Shown: positions 33,472 through 44,400 of the stretch, piece by piece | Position numbering within the stretch: position 1 is the first letter of the stretch | How the letters are laid out: each line of letters opens with the position of its first letter | Source: Wolfiporia cocos | Taxonomy: Eukaryota > Basidiomycota > Agaricomycetes > Polyporales > Phaeolaceae | Assembly: GCA_029448655.1 (NCBI GenBank) | Contig: JACCLO010000008.1 | Coordinates: 3,100,001 to 3,164,000, forward strand | Reading direction: 5' to 3' | DNA: 64,000 nucleotides | Translations under genes and position numbers: made by a program | Notes under the pieces: model-generated | What the model was told of the DNA's origin: nothing | The model's database searches: none | Seen by the model: the letters and a program-made list of their open reading frames with translations, nothing else

Positions 33472-34158
33472 ATAGATTGGTCCTTCCACAGGACCAGCAG
33501 GGTGGTCGTAAAGGGGTTCCTCCAGGGGGCCAATAGGGTGGTTATATAGTGGTGGCTCGAGGAGGAATTCGACGGTGTCAACAGAGTCGACAGAGTGATG
33601 AGTGGGGGTGGGTGATGGGGTACGGGGAGGTGTAGGTTGTGGGGATGGTGTTCGAGGTGGCGTCTCGGGACGATTCGGAACCCAGTGGAGACGCGGTTCG
33701 GGTTTCTTTGGAGTGGGTCGGATAGAGTGGTTAGAAACGTGCTTGAGGTGAGGCATGGATGGAGTGGTGCGTGGCTTAGGGGTGGAAGGCGTGGGAGGGG
33801 TGGGCAAAGGGTTGTTGAACGTAGGCGCTAGGAGTGAGGTGAGGTGTAGCGCAAGGTTGTTGACGTCCTGCTGCAAAGTGAGCAGGGAAGGGAGTTCGTT
33901 GTGGGCCAATTCATTGGCACCATGGGTGATAGCAGTGAGGAGGTATGATACATGCGTCTTCCAAAGAGGAAGAGCGTAAGTTGATGGTGTGGTTTTGTGT
34001 GCCTGGTGGATGCTCTGGGTGGCATTGAAAAGTAGGTTAAAGGCAAAGGTAGCAGGGGTGATGTCGTTAGGGACCCTCTGTGTACTCGGGACGGTGCGTT
34101 GGGTGTTCATGGTGAGGTGGACGATGCATAGGGGGTGTTGTTTAGGTGGACGGTACAT

Positions 34159-34408
34159 GAGCGCCTAAGGCGATGGTGGTGGTAAGAGAGAAAGGAGGGT
34201 CAGCCCATGGCTGCCAGCACACCTTGACACATTTCACAATGGTATCCATCTTGCTCTGCAATGCTTCATGGTCATGGTCAAACACTACGTTAACCTCTCC
34301 TCCCTCGTCATTCATCACCTTCCGCTGCACTTAAGCTAATCTCATGCAACTATATGACGCTCAACATACAGTAGTCACTGTCGGATGCAATATTCAGCTC
34401 CGCATGTC
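34159..34408. other. spacer between the split gene and the aconitase remnant
   Basis: A short minus-strand frame (34142-34330, with VNVVFDHDHEALQSKMDTIV) might be an upstream exon of the split gene, but no splice sites could be matched with confidence. Confidence 0.35.
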
Positions 34409-35910
34409 CTAAAGGACATGAAGGTTCCCCGAGATATTCGTGAAATGGCCCTTGTACTTGAGCCGCGGGTCCGCCGCCGAGATGTGATCCACTTTGCCCG
34501 GATGCGCATGAGCACCTTCAACGGCGGAAGCTCCAGGCCGCGCGGGTTCCCGCTGCCCTCGCCGAAGTGTGAAGGGAACAGCTCAAGGCGCTCGAGATGC
34601 TACGAGTCGGGCCGGATGACGACCTCCGTGTCGGGCTGAGGGGAGGACGTCGGACACGGGCAGAAAGCGGTCTCGCCAGGGGCGAAGCCTGCCGTGGGCA
34701 GGTCCTGGCCCTTTGGCGGCGTCAACTTGGAGGGCACACCAGAGGGCGTGCGGAGTGTGTCTATCATCGGGTTTAAGGAGAGTTTGCCGGAGAAGGCTAT
34801 CGCGGTGATGATAGTGGGCGAGGCGAGGAAGTTCACCATGAGCCGACCATTGTCGTTATGGGGCTTGAAGTTGCTGCAGAGGGGTGAGGGATCAGAGCAG
34901 CTTCGAAATAAGTGGCGGTATACTGACTGGTTGAACGACGTGAGGATCGCTGATGAGGACGTTCAGCATCGGCCATTGCCAAGTCCTTGCAGAATCACGC
35001 ACCGTTCTCCTCGTCCTTCTTGTCCTCGCGTTTCCACTACACGTCCCCTCTATCCTCAAGTTCAACTCGGTCCTAGAGGGGAGGATTGCGCGCCTGCCGC
35101 ACCTTCACCGTAAGTCCTGCAGCCTTCGCTTGCTTAGCCAAATCTGCAATGCTCGTCTGCGCTGTCCGTGCGTCAACACTGCCCGCGATAGGTAGGAAGA
35201 GAGCGGAGCACGCACCATGTCCTTGTACGAGCTGTTCGTGCACGAACCAATCAGACCCACAGACAACTTGTCTTTCTGTCTTTCCAGCCCTGTTCCTTGA
35301 CGAACGCGCCAAAGTTAGAGAGGGGCGTCGTGAGATCAGGGGTGAACGGCGCGTTGATGTTCGGCTCCAGCTCGGACAAGTTCTGCCGTCCAGCCAGCCG
35401 TCAGCAAAATTGCACCATGCGAGGATAAAGCCCCGAGGTGGGGGAATTAATGATGGAAGTTAAATGCGGGATGAGACGACGTGAGTACGCACGATATTTC
35501 CGCGCCCTATTCCGCCGTAAGGAAGCCTTCAGCAGCTGCGTCATCCGCGGCGCGTGCAACGGGCGCACGGCCGGTAGCGGTGAGGTACGCGCGCATGTCC
35601 GGCGTGTAGGGAAACGTGGACATCGTCGCACCGACCTCAGCACCCATGTTCGCAACCGTTGCAGGCCTGTGCAAGACTGGTTGAACAAGCCGGGGCCGAA
35701 GTACTCGAGGATGCGGCCGGTACCTCCCTAACAACCGCTCAGCATCAGCTCCTGGAAACTCTTCGCCAGCGAGAGCCGGAGCACGCACTCGAACAGTCAG
35801 CTTCCCAGCTAGATGCAAGATTAGATCCTTGGTGGTCGCCCATCCAGTCAGTTGACCAGTCAAACGTACTCCTATCGTGGATGTCAATACGCCCGCGATG
35901 ATGGAAGGAA
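34409..35910 (-). pseudogene. aconitase (aconitate hydratase) pseudogene
   Basis: Minus-strand pieces read in order along an aconitase: IGVRLTGQLTGWATTKDLIL (35905-35800), then an intron-like GTGCGT...TTAG, GGTGRILEYFGPGL (about 35728), NMGAEVGATMSTFPYTPDM (about 35645), [20 protein letters not shown] (about 35380), [13 protein letters not shown] with the first cluster-ligand Cys (about 35265-35220), SIADLAKQAKAAGLTVK (about 35150), NFLASPTIITAIAFSGKLSL (about 34840) and DHISAADPRLKYKGHFTNIS (about 34480-34415). Breaks: a one-base deletion near 35662, a lost stretch where the ACGPC ligands belong (about 34985-35100), an in-frame TAG before HLERLELF, a deletion in the GKCTTDHIS region, and truncation at 34411. 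The family isomerises citrate in mitochondria using a [4Fe-4S] cluster. This remnant lacks both ends and cannot function. Confidence 0.85.
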
Positions 35911-35949
35911 AAGCAGAAGGAAGCGGGCGACATACCAACAATGTTGGGC

Positions 35950-36132
35950 ACCTCCGGTAGCGGGAATATACAACTTTTGCAAGGCGCTTGTATATTTACG
36001 TTGATAGGCAGGAGCCCGGTCTAGGGCTTGGCTCAGCTCGGCCCGGCCCATGTGTTACAAGGACGCCACATATTTATACTTGCCGCTCACGTTCAACTTC
36101 CAACCACCACCACGACCAACTGATTCCTAGTC
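35950..36132 (+). promoter_or_regulatory. putative promoter of the Crinkler-like kinase gene
   Basis: A TATTTATA-like box lies near 36070, about 60 bases upstream of the ATG at 36133. Nothing else is recognised in this interval. Confidence 0.3.
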
Positions 36133-38743
36133 ATGTCCTCAACCTCAACATTCACAGTTTGGTATCTTCGAAACGATGGCGCAGCGAACCCAGACAAGGT
36201 TAATGTTCCTGTGGATGCTGATATGGCCGATTTGCGAAAGGCCATTGGCGACGATCTGGGGTTATCAAAGACGAAGTCACAATCGTTGACCCTCTGGAAG
36301 GTATGTGGCCACCCCATGCCGCATCTTGACGACCCTCACAGCGTCCCCAGCCCAATGAGGAACTGTTCATCAGCGAGGCGCAGAGTGACCTGGGTAGCAT
36401 GATCCAGAGAGCCAATGGCCGCTTCCAGGCCATCGCAACAAAGATGGCACCCAACCAGCTCGTGAATGAACTCATCGACAATGGAGTCGAGCAGAGGCAC
36501 AACAATCTGGTACACGTCATCGTCGCGGTCGGATTACGTGAGTTTCGCTCGCGTTTATCCCACTGCGCCAGTCATGTCATTCCTTGTGCAATAGCCGCTA
36601 CAGAGGAATTTGTCCACGCGCAGCGAATAAGGGCCTTAATTGGTTCGGAGCAGAAGGCTCGAATCTACGTCGATAGCCCCGGGCAATTCGACCTGAACGA
36701 CCTTCTTATACCAGAGAACAAGATTTCCTTCCCAAACGACCGCCAAGGCACTATAGTGACCGTACGTTTGTCGAATCCGAACGAAATTGACAATGCCCCC
36801 ATATTCGTGAACAATCTCATCACATCACTTAAGAAGAAAAGGATCATCCCCTCTGAGCTCGTGTCAACGGTGCGTTGATAGGCGTGCCAGTGATGATCGA
36901 GGATGCCGACTGTGTATCTGATTCCACCATTAGGATGATTACAGATTTCTCTCACAAGCCATTGGCGCAGATGCGCTGAATGAAAACTTCGAGTCAGGGT
37001 CCTTGAATAATCTCAATCAGCAACAGCAAGAACTGCTGACATACCGCCTCGCTGTTACCGAGTGCGCTCCTCTGATAACCTATATACAGTCAAGATCATC
37101 CTTCTATAAAGACCAACACTTCACTGGTTACCTCGTCGATCGCATTTTGGCCAACGTTGATGGTGTACAGTACAACAAGTGAGTGGGCTGTTTGCGCCCA
37201 AGACAATATGTATAAAGATCATTTTCCAGATCAGTGGAAGTCATGCCCTCCATACTCGTTGGTGATCGTTCGTCGAAGGACTCGTATACGTACAAGCCAA
37301 AAAGTGACTTCATGCTTTCGACCGCATCTGCGCTTCCGCACAAATCTGCGCTTCCTCTAATCCTTGGAGAGTGTGTATCTGATCTGAAAAACGAGACAGA
37401 CCGAGCGCGCATGCTACTACAAGCCGCCGTATACGTTAGAGTGGGAAACCATTTTCGCAGGAGTGACAACAAGTTTGTTCAGCTCTGCATTTATCTGAAC
37501 AAAAACCTCGAGGCGGAGCGATACCTAGTCTACCAGGATGACAGAAGCAACGACGATGCGGTCAGTCGACTTTTTTAAAGTCTGATAACGTCTTGTTGGC
37601 TGACAGGTTTTGGAAGGTCACGATCTTGCATGACGCCGTATTTAAGTTGGCTGAACCTAGGGAAGCCATGCAGTTTGCCTTGCAGCTTTACAACTACCGC
37701 CAGCACGAGCTGCCGTCCCTTATAGACGGATTCGACAACGAAATGGACGCCAATCTGCAGGCGCTCTCCGCAGCTATGAAAGATCTCAATTTGGGATCCT
37801 TATCGAGCGCGCGCAAGCAATCGACGGCAACATCGACAAAGAAATCATCCCGCCAAGGTTCGTCTATGGGAACGATAACGGAGCATACCACAGCATTGCA
37901 GTTGCGCGGCTATTGGATTCGGGCGACTATCGGAAATGTAAGCGCGAGCTATGATCATGAATTCATCCTTGATTGCTCACATCAGGTCAGCATCCGCATG
38001 TCGCTAGAGTGTGGAAACCAGACCAGGACGAAGAGTTCATGGCCAAATTGGTTAAGAGGGACAGTACTGAGGTCGCATTGCTGCGATACCTTGACTCGCC
38101 CGAGTTGCGCTCCGACCCACGCAATCACACAATACCCGTGGTCGAGATTATCGATGCGAGCGCCGACTTGTGCATCCTCGTGATGCCCAAATTCGAACCC
38201 TACCCCCTGCTCGTCGACAGGAGAAATCTGGACGCTCTCCATGATTACGTCCGTCAGATTGTAGAGGGCGTCGCGTTCCTACACGAGCAGAACATCTCAC
38301 ATCTCGACCTCAAGCCAATGAACATAGTCGTCGATGTCAGTACGCAGAAGGTGTATATCATCGATTTTGGTCTGGCCCGCCGACTGCAATATGAGGACGC
38401 GCAGATCAGCGGATATGCTGGAACGGAGGGCTGGACGGCTCCAGAAGTAGGCGAGAACCGCTACAGTCCCATTCGTGCCGATTGTTGGGCGGCAGGCAAG
38501 CTCATCCAAGACACCTTTAAGTTGTGTGGACCGCCTGGGCCGGAGCGGCAGCATCTGAACAAGATAGCAATACGTCTCCTGGACCAGGACCCCGGGCAGC
38601 GACCAGCTTTGAAGGACTTGCTCAACGTGCGCAGAACGGATGAGCATGATGACGCGTTGTATCCGAAGGACAGCATGTTGTTTACGCACTCATTGCGGCC
38701 GACGATACCATTACCGCAGCTGACGACAGTGATGGTGGCGTAG
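36133..38743 (+). pseudogene. Crinkler-like N-terminus + nuclease-like region + protein kinase, with two frame breaks
   Basis: ATG at 36133. Exons 36133-36300, 36342-36537, 36595-36869, 36934-37178 and 37230-37560 join in frame through GT-AG introns. Residues ~7-56 resemble the ubiquitin-like header of Crinkler proteins (VPVDADMADLRKAIGDDLGL ... SLTLWK). A middle region (SDFMLSTASALPHK ... RMLLQAAVYVRVGNHFRR) resembles the PD-(D/E)xK nuclease-like part of fungal Crinklers, but ILGECVSD replaces the usual catalytic segment. The C-terminus is a kinase: FMAKLVKR (Lys), HLDLKPMNIVV, IIDFGLARRL, GTEGWTAPEV. An intron at 37938-37985 keeps the kinase frame. Frame breaks: exon 37607 (intron 37561-37606 gives the wrong phase) and about 37790. 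Either the gene is recently broken or splicing is unusual. Such proteins are proposed effectors or conflict proteins; I infer no specific target. Confidence 0.6.
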
Positions 38744-38797
38744 TGATAGACACGACGAGGGCGCCTTTCATTTTGTACTCTGTGATTGTCTCTCAGT

Positions 38798-40210
38798 CCC
38801 AGTGAAAACTAGGGTCGGCTGCCGACAGGCTCGTCAAGGGAGAGACAAGGCGCTCCAACAGCCGAGTTTACCTGTGTGAGCCTGGACAAAAGATAACTTT
38901 CCTGACTCGCTCACCCAGTTTCTGACGGCCTGAGCCGCCGTGGCCCCTTGCCTTGGGCTGGGGTGGCCTGCACCGATTTGTCAAAATTTCTCAACCTCCT
39001 GTATCCATGTTACGACAGCTGTACACAATTTTATTTAAATTCCATCCATTACAACACAGGCTGAAACAGCCTTGAGCCATCTACAATACAAGCAGGACCA
39101 CGTCCAGACAGGGAGATATTCACATTATTTTATTCCGATACAGGCTGAATCAGGTATACACAGCTCTAAAAACATACAAATATGATATCCTCGCCCGGGC
39201 CCCCAGGTACGTTTATGCAGCTGTTCATGCAGTATTGCGTCGTCGACGTCAATGCGTTAAGTTATTTGATGTATTCCTGACCGACTAACGTTAGCAAAAG
39301 AAGCACGACGTAGTACATTACGCACCAGAATGACAGCGTCGGATTGAAGATGCCACTATATTGAATGCGTGAGCACGTAGACGCGAAATAGGCTATAAGA
39401 TGTACCTCAGCAGGAAGACCCTTCGCCTTGGTTTTCCATGTCTGAGATGCAGGTAAGCATCAGTTATAGTGCATACAATCAGTGGAACTCACGTCTTTCT
39501 CTTCGCTGAGATGCATGTATGCAGCAGATGTCTGACGCTATTTCACATAGTGAGGATATACAATTCAGGAACACTAGAAGCGAGACTTACTGAATGGACA
39601 TTGTATGGTTGAGGAACTCCCGGCTCTTCCAACAAATCTGTAGCTGAGGAAGCTGATGCACTGATGGGCGTCAGCAATCCCTGAGTGACACGAGGGCTAG
39701 GGGATGCGATAGAGAGGTTGGGAAGTGAGCGGATATCAGGATGACTGGAAGCAGACGTAGGCATGAAAAACGCGCTTGAGCTTTCCGAAAAAGTGCGTGA
39801 ACGAGGTAAGCTCTGAAAAGAATCTGGCATGACTGATTGCGAATGAGAAGTGCTGGCAGATTGAGGGGCAGGGAACATTGTGAGATTAATACTTGGGTCC
39901 ATAGCAAAGATGCGACAAGGTAAAATGAGAGTAAGGAGGAGGAGCCAGCTGAAGCGAGACAGCAAGTGTGCATGACATCATATGCCACTGCCAGTTCGAT
40001 AGGCGCTCGCTAAATCCGCTAGAGCATATTATTCATCTACATTTATATACACAGGAAGAAAGTCTTAAAAACGCGACGAGTTGGCGGAACCTGAGCCAGT
40101 CTGAGCGGGCGGAAATATTAATTGATGAGACTGGCTGAGACTTGTTGTACCTGACTCGGGTGGCTCAGCCCGCTCAGCGCTGACGGCACCTGACCGTAGT
40201 TTTCACTGGG
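38798..40210. mobile_element. hAT-like non-autonomous element
   Basis: Inverted ends share CCCAGTGAAAACTA (14 bp perfect) and weaker similarity for about 20 bp more. They are flanked by TCTCAGT on both sides (38791-38797 and 40211-40217); with one mismatch this extends to 8 bp, as expected for hAT. GAGCC/GGCTC-type motifs cluster near both ends (38890-38960 and 40090-40185). No hAT transposase is encoded. Confidence 0.6.
39257..39902 (-). CDS. possible small four-exon gene inside the hAT-like element
   Basis: The frame starts MDPSINLTMFPAP at 39902 and is Ser-rich (SASTSHSQSVMPDSFQSLPR). GT-AG introns fit at 39538-39590, 39442-39492 and 39356-39405; exons of 45 and 36 nt lie between them, and the frame ends at 39257-39259. 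Three closely spaced introns of 50-53 bp with matched phase argue for a once-spliced gene. A hydrophobic, signal-like stretch (SRFSWLLLLTLILPCRIFA) lies directly upstream in frame but has no ATG before an upstream TGA. No family is recognised. It may be cargo captured by the element. Confidence 0.35.
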
Positions 40211-40328
40211 TCTCAGTTTTCATTTTTTTTATCAAGATTTCACCTGTACGACTGTGCCAGCAGAACGAGATATATATACTATACTTTTGGAGCACCATCG
40301 CGATGGTTGGTTTTAACGGTACCGTGGA

Positions 40329-40699
40329 TGTCACAAGCCGATTTTCTCCAACTAGCTTGCGACTAGAGACAGCCCTTATCTTATCTAAGCGCCCGCCTAT
40401 GCATCACGTGCAAGGACCCCGAACACCCCACACGTGCCTACACAGACCCCGGACACCCTTGATGTGGCTCTACACCTACGATAGGGTTTACCATACTCTA
40501 AACGGTCTATCAGCTTACGTAATACTGTATAGTAGCCAAACATGTACAAACAGCCTACGAGCATATATACCAGCCAGACGAGCAGGGAGCACCCCAGACT
40601 CGTCTTGGCCTTTGTTGCCTTGAGTAGCCTCAGACTAGGAATACGCTTTCACGCGAGTAATATTCCCCTGAGTAGTTGCTTGAGAATACGCTTGTGTCA
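40329..40699 (+). repeat. A 5' LTR with promoter
   Basis: TATATA at 40564-40569 and the predicted transcript start/self-primer AGACTCGTCTT at 40596-40606. Confidence 0.93.
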
Positions 40700-40700
40700 T

Positions 40701-40711
40701 AAGACGAGTCT
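40701..40711 (+). promoter_or_regulatory. A self-primer binding site
   Basis: AAGACGAGTCT, exact complement of 40596-40606, one base behind the LTR. Confidence 0.78.
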
Positions 40712-41457
40712 CCTCCCCGTTCTGAGTTCATTCCAGAACAACCCCGGCGCACTAGGGGCAAAGTGCACTGTTTCTTCGCCCTCGAGTTTCGACTCGGGTG
40801 TTTAAACCTTTATCCTCCCGTATCCCAGGGACAAGGGACTGGGTTCTGGGGGCATACACTTGTGAACAGCGTGTAGGGGACCACTCCTACCGTTGTCTCT
40901 AAGCTACTGGGCCACCGTCGTGCAATACGGCGTAAAGGCTTTGGGTCTCAACCCCACCGTAGTAGACGTGTACCCGACGCGAAATAATCAAAGGCGTTAA
41001 GGGGCCCTACGGCAGACTACAGAGGCACTGGGCACTTACATACGTGCATTACCGCACCGACTATACGGGCATTACCGCCCCCCCGCTACTATACAACCCA
41101 GCGCCCCACCAGGCGGCTGAAGAGGCGCGACACAGCCTGCACATACGGCCACTTGGCCCAATACGATAGTTTTTTAGACCCTCCATCACAAGGGTTTAGA
41201 TCCCGTGCCCCCGGTATCCCGAATTAGCTTCGGGGCTGGACGAGGTTTCGGAGGCAGAGATTACTTGCCGGCCTTGGGCTGAAAACCCCTTGGCGTTTCT
41301 TGGCGCACCTCCGAAAAGAGGTGGTCTCTGAATAGAGTGGAAGAACAGTTTCTAGTTACCACCCCGATCGCAGCTATAGGCTGATCCACAGTGGGCGGGT
41401 AGCGCTGTTTTTCGCGACTCTACATTCTCGTACATACACATTCTTCCATACAATACA
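40712..41457 (+). promoter_or_regulatory. A leader with conserved RNA stem
   Basis: A 746-base leader before the gag ATG. CAGAGA (41255-41260) pairs with TCTCTG (41325-41330), and the nested hairpin CACCTC (41306-41311)/GAGGTG (41318-41323) has loop CGAAAA. Upstream CCCGAA (41218-41223) pairs with TTCGGG (41229-41234). The A' leader keeps the same pairings with different bases. Confidence 0.65.
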
Positions 41458-44400
41458 ATGGCCACACCCCGCCACGACCTCGACTACATCCGTGGGCCCA
41501 GGCCCGAGCAAGTACCGCTCCCCGAAAACAACATCATCGGCACCCCCACCGTCACCAACAACCCGTTCCACCCAGGGCAGTGGGTAAACTACCAGGTACA
41601 TGGCCTACCCGAGGACTTCGCCTTGCTGTCGGTAGCAGACAGCATGCACGCACCACGTCCGCAGGTAGAGGTAGCATCCGTACACACCGGTACCCTCGAA
41701 GGAAACCGCCCTGCCCGATCCCTCCCATACGGCGGGTCGGTGGAAGACCAAGGCCCCGGCATCGAACGGTTGGATGAGGCGTTTCACCTGGCCCGGGAAC
41801 AATCTAACACGGTCCGTGGCGCGAGTCCATTAGCACACATCGACTCCCCCCTGGCCATGCAATGGGCGTTCCCCCCCAACCCGACGACGGCGGATTTCGG
41901 CTTTAGATGTCAAACGGTAGCGGCGACAATGGTTCAGACCGGTGTGTGGAACACCGACATGGGAGCACGGTTCCTGCGGGAGGCACAACGTCTCCAGGCA
42001 GATGCAATCGCGGCAGGAGATGCGGCATCGCTACACAGCCAGCACTCCGCCCCCCGTCAGTCAGTACCATCGGTCCCGGAAGAACGATTCCGGCCGGTAG
42101 AAAATTGGGTGAGATCCGTCCACATGGGATCCCCCCCACCGGTGAACCCCGCAACCCGTCCGGCAACTCGAGAATCGAACGGCTCCAGGCAGACGAACCC
42201 ATTCCTGCCCGGATACACCCCCCCGGTCATCACCCCGCAGGTCCCTTTCTCGGTCATGGCTGCACAACCCCCGGCTCCACGCCCACGCACGGACATGTTC
42301 GGCAACCCGGTCCCTCCGTCGGTAGCACCGCAGACAGCGCACGTGAACACCTGGAGAGCCGCGCCTCTCCCGGGAACGCGTGCGTCTATGTGGCGGCCCG
42401 AGAAACCGGCGAGCTCGCAATGGGACGCGTACTCAATGCTCCCAGAGCCGCAACCTGATCCCCGGTACAAATCTAAGGTGCGCGAACCCGAACCCTTCAC
42501 TGGCGAGAACTTCATCGCCTGGGTCGTACGCCTGAAACTGTACATCGACGACAACCGGCCGCTGCTCTTCACAGACAGCAAAAAGATCGGCACGGCCATC
42601 TCGTTGATACGAGGACCAAAGGTGGACGCATGGGTAACGGCTTTTACGCGGGAACACTACCGTGACGGACAATGGCATCTGAGTTGGTTACGCTTCGTTT
42701 GGGAGCTACACCAAAAGTTCGACGACCCCGACTTGGAAAAGAAGTCGGCGGTTGCCGCGGAAAAACTCAGCATGACCATCGGCAAGGGCGAGGAGTACTT
42801 CCAGGAGCTGGAAAGACTTCTTTCGGAGGCAAAATACGACAAGGAGAACCAGATAGTACATCGCTGGGTCACCTCTGCCATCCCGAAAGAAATCTACACG
42901 GCAGTACACTCCGCTTTCGTCGCCGCCACGGTAAACGACAAATCGCAACGGGGATACAACGTCCAGATTCCGGAAGACTACGAATCCTGGAAGCAGGCCA
43001 TCCTCCGTACGGACAATGCGATGCGTCGTCTCCGAGACGAAGAAAAGCTGCGCCACGGTCGTGACACGGGTAAGGGCGTCGCCGACAAGGGAAAGGGTCG
43101 AGCAACAACATCGTCATCGGGAACCACGCGGCCGGAACCCACCGCAGAAGAACGGGCCAACTTGCTCAAGAGGAAGTGCCACTCTTGCAGCAAGACACAA
43201 GCAGAGGCACCAGGGAAGGGCTGCAACAAGCCCGTCTGGCACCAACCCAACTGGAAGCCCCGAGCAGCTACCAGTGGAGGGAATACCGGTGCCGGACCCT
43301 CACAACCGGCGCGCACCCGCCAGGCCGTCGAGGCACCACCAGCAGAAAAAGTCCTTGGGGAAGTATCCCAGGAGGACTTCGTGCGAATGGTGTCCGCTTG
43401 GGCCAAGGAAAATCCGGAGGCTGCAAAGGAAGCCGGATTCACTCAGGTACGTCCCCTCTCTAATAATAAATTTTCAGTTCTGGAGATCGAGGAACCAGTA
43501 AATATCTCTATCTCCGAATCTGCCTCGGAGGGTAACGAACCGGTGGATGGACTATATGGGCTAGGAACCGGGGCCCCGATATTTGATTACATATCTGTAC
43601 CACGTTCTGTAGACTTGGCGCCTGGTGACGACGACGGAGCTTCAACATGCTCCGACGATTCGTTTGTAACAGCCTCAGAGGAGCCTCCCACCGGAGCTTG
43701 GCGGGAGGATAAAACCGTGCTTAATTCCTCTATTAATGTAAACTATGTGCCAATGGACGTAGACCCGGTTGTAGACTCAGATGTGCAGATGGCAGACGCA
43801 TCTAAGCCTACAGTCCAGAAAAAGGCGGAAAAGAAAGTGCGGCGTCGACGAGCCAAGAAGAAGGCTGTCACGCTCGACATATACCTAGACCACCCGCGGG
43901 CAATCCCCCCTGAGCGCAAAAGCGAAGGAGCCGCGGGTTACGATCTTCACTCCGCGGAGGAAGTCGTTATACCAAACGGGAAGCGTATCACCGTGGATAC
44001 AGGCATAATGATTCGAATGCCACCCGGTGTATACGGCCGCATAGCTCCACGATCCGGACTTGCCTTGAAAGGAGTCGACGTGGAAGCCGGTGTAGTCGAT
44101 GAAGACTACACCGGTCGGTTAAAAGTCATACTGAATAATCAAACTGGAACAGATTATCAGGTCGAGTATGGGGACAGAATCGCCCAGTTCATACTCGAAT
44201 GCAACATGACACCAGACACGCGCATAGTAAAAAGCATTAGGGAAACCAGACGCGGAACACAGGGGTTCGGCTCTACTGGTGAGAAACTCAGAGGGAATGT
44301 AGTGGTAATCCAGACGGGAAAACGGGGAAGGCAGATCGAAGTACCGATCACCCTCCACCGCCCCGACGGACGTGCCCTCTTCACAAAGGCACTGATAGAC

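Larger units (their letters stand above)
24482..34158 (-). pseudogene. unknown gene with 12-residue tandem repeat, split by element C2
   Basis: On the minus strand an ATG frame starts at 34158 (second Met at 34110), runs to the C2 insertion (33472), and resumes in phase at 25018 with a stop at 24482, about 407 codons when C2 and one copy of the duplication are ignored. The N-terminal part is helical (ATFAFNLLFNATQSIHQAHK), followed by a Pro/Thr-rich linker. Then come about five tandem copies of a unit like PIYDQPAGPMEG, the first beginning with PPLY (a PPxY-type motif). The C-terminal part has a mixed composition (FTPSELSDAWQQSLLSFQFM) and a Ser tail. I recognise no family. The frame is uninterrupted apart from C2, so inactivation was recent. 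It could be a host gene or a gene of another mobile element. Confidence 0.6.

Noticed and set aside
39543..39965. Secreted protein with a signal peptide
   Set aside because: The hydrophobic stretch has no ATG upstream before a stop in that frame; only the part from 39902 has a proper start.
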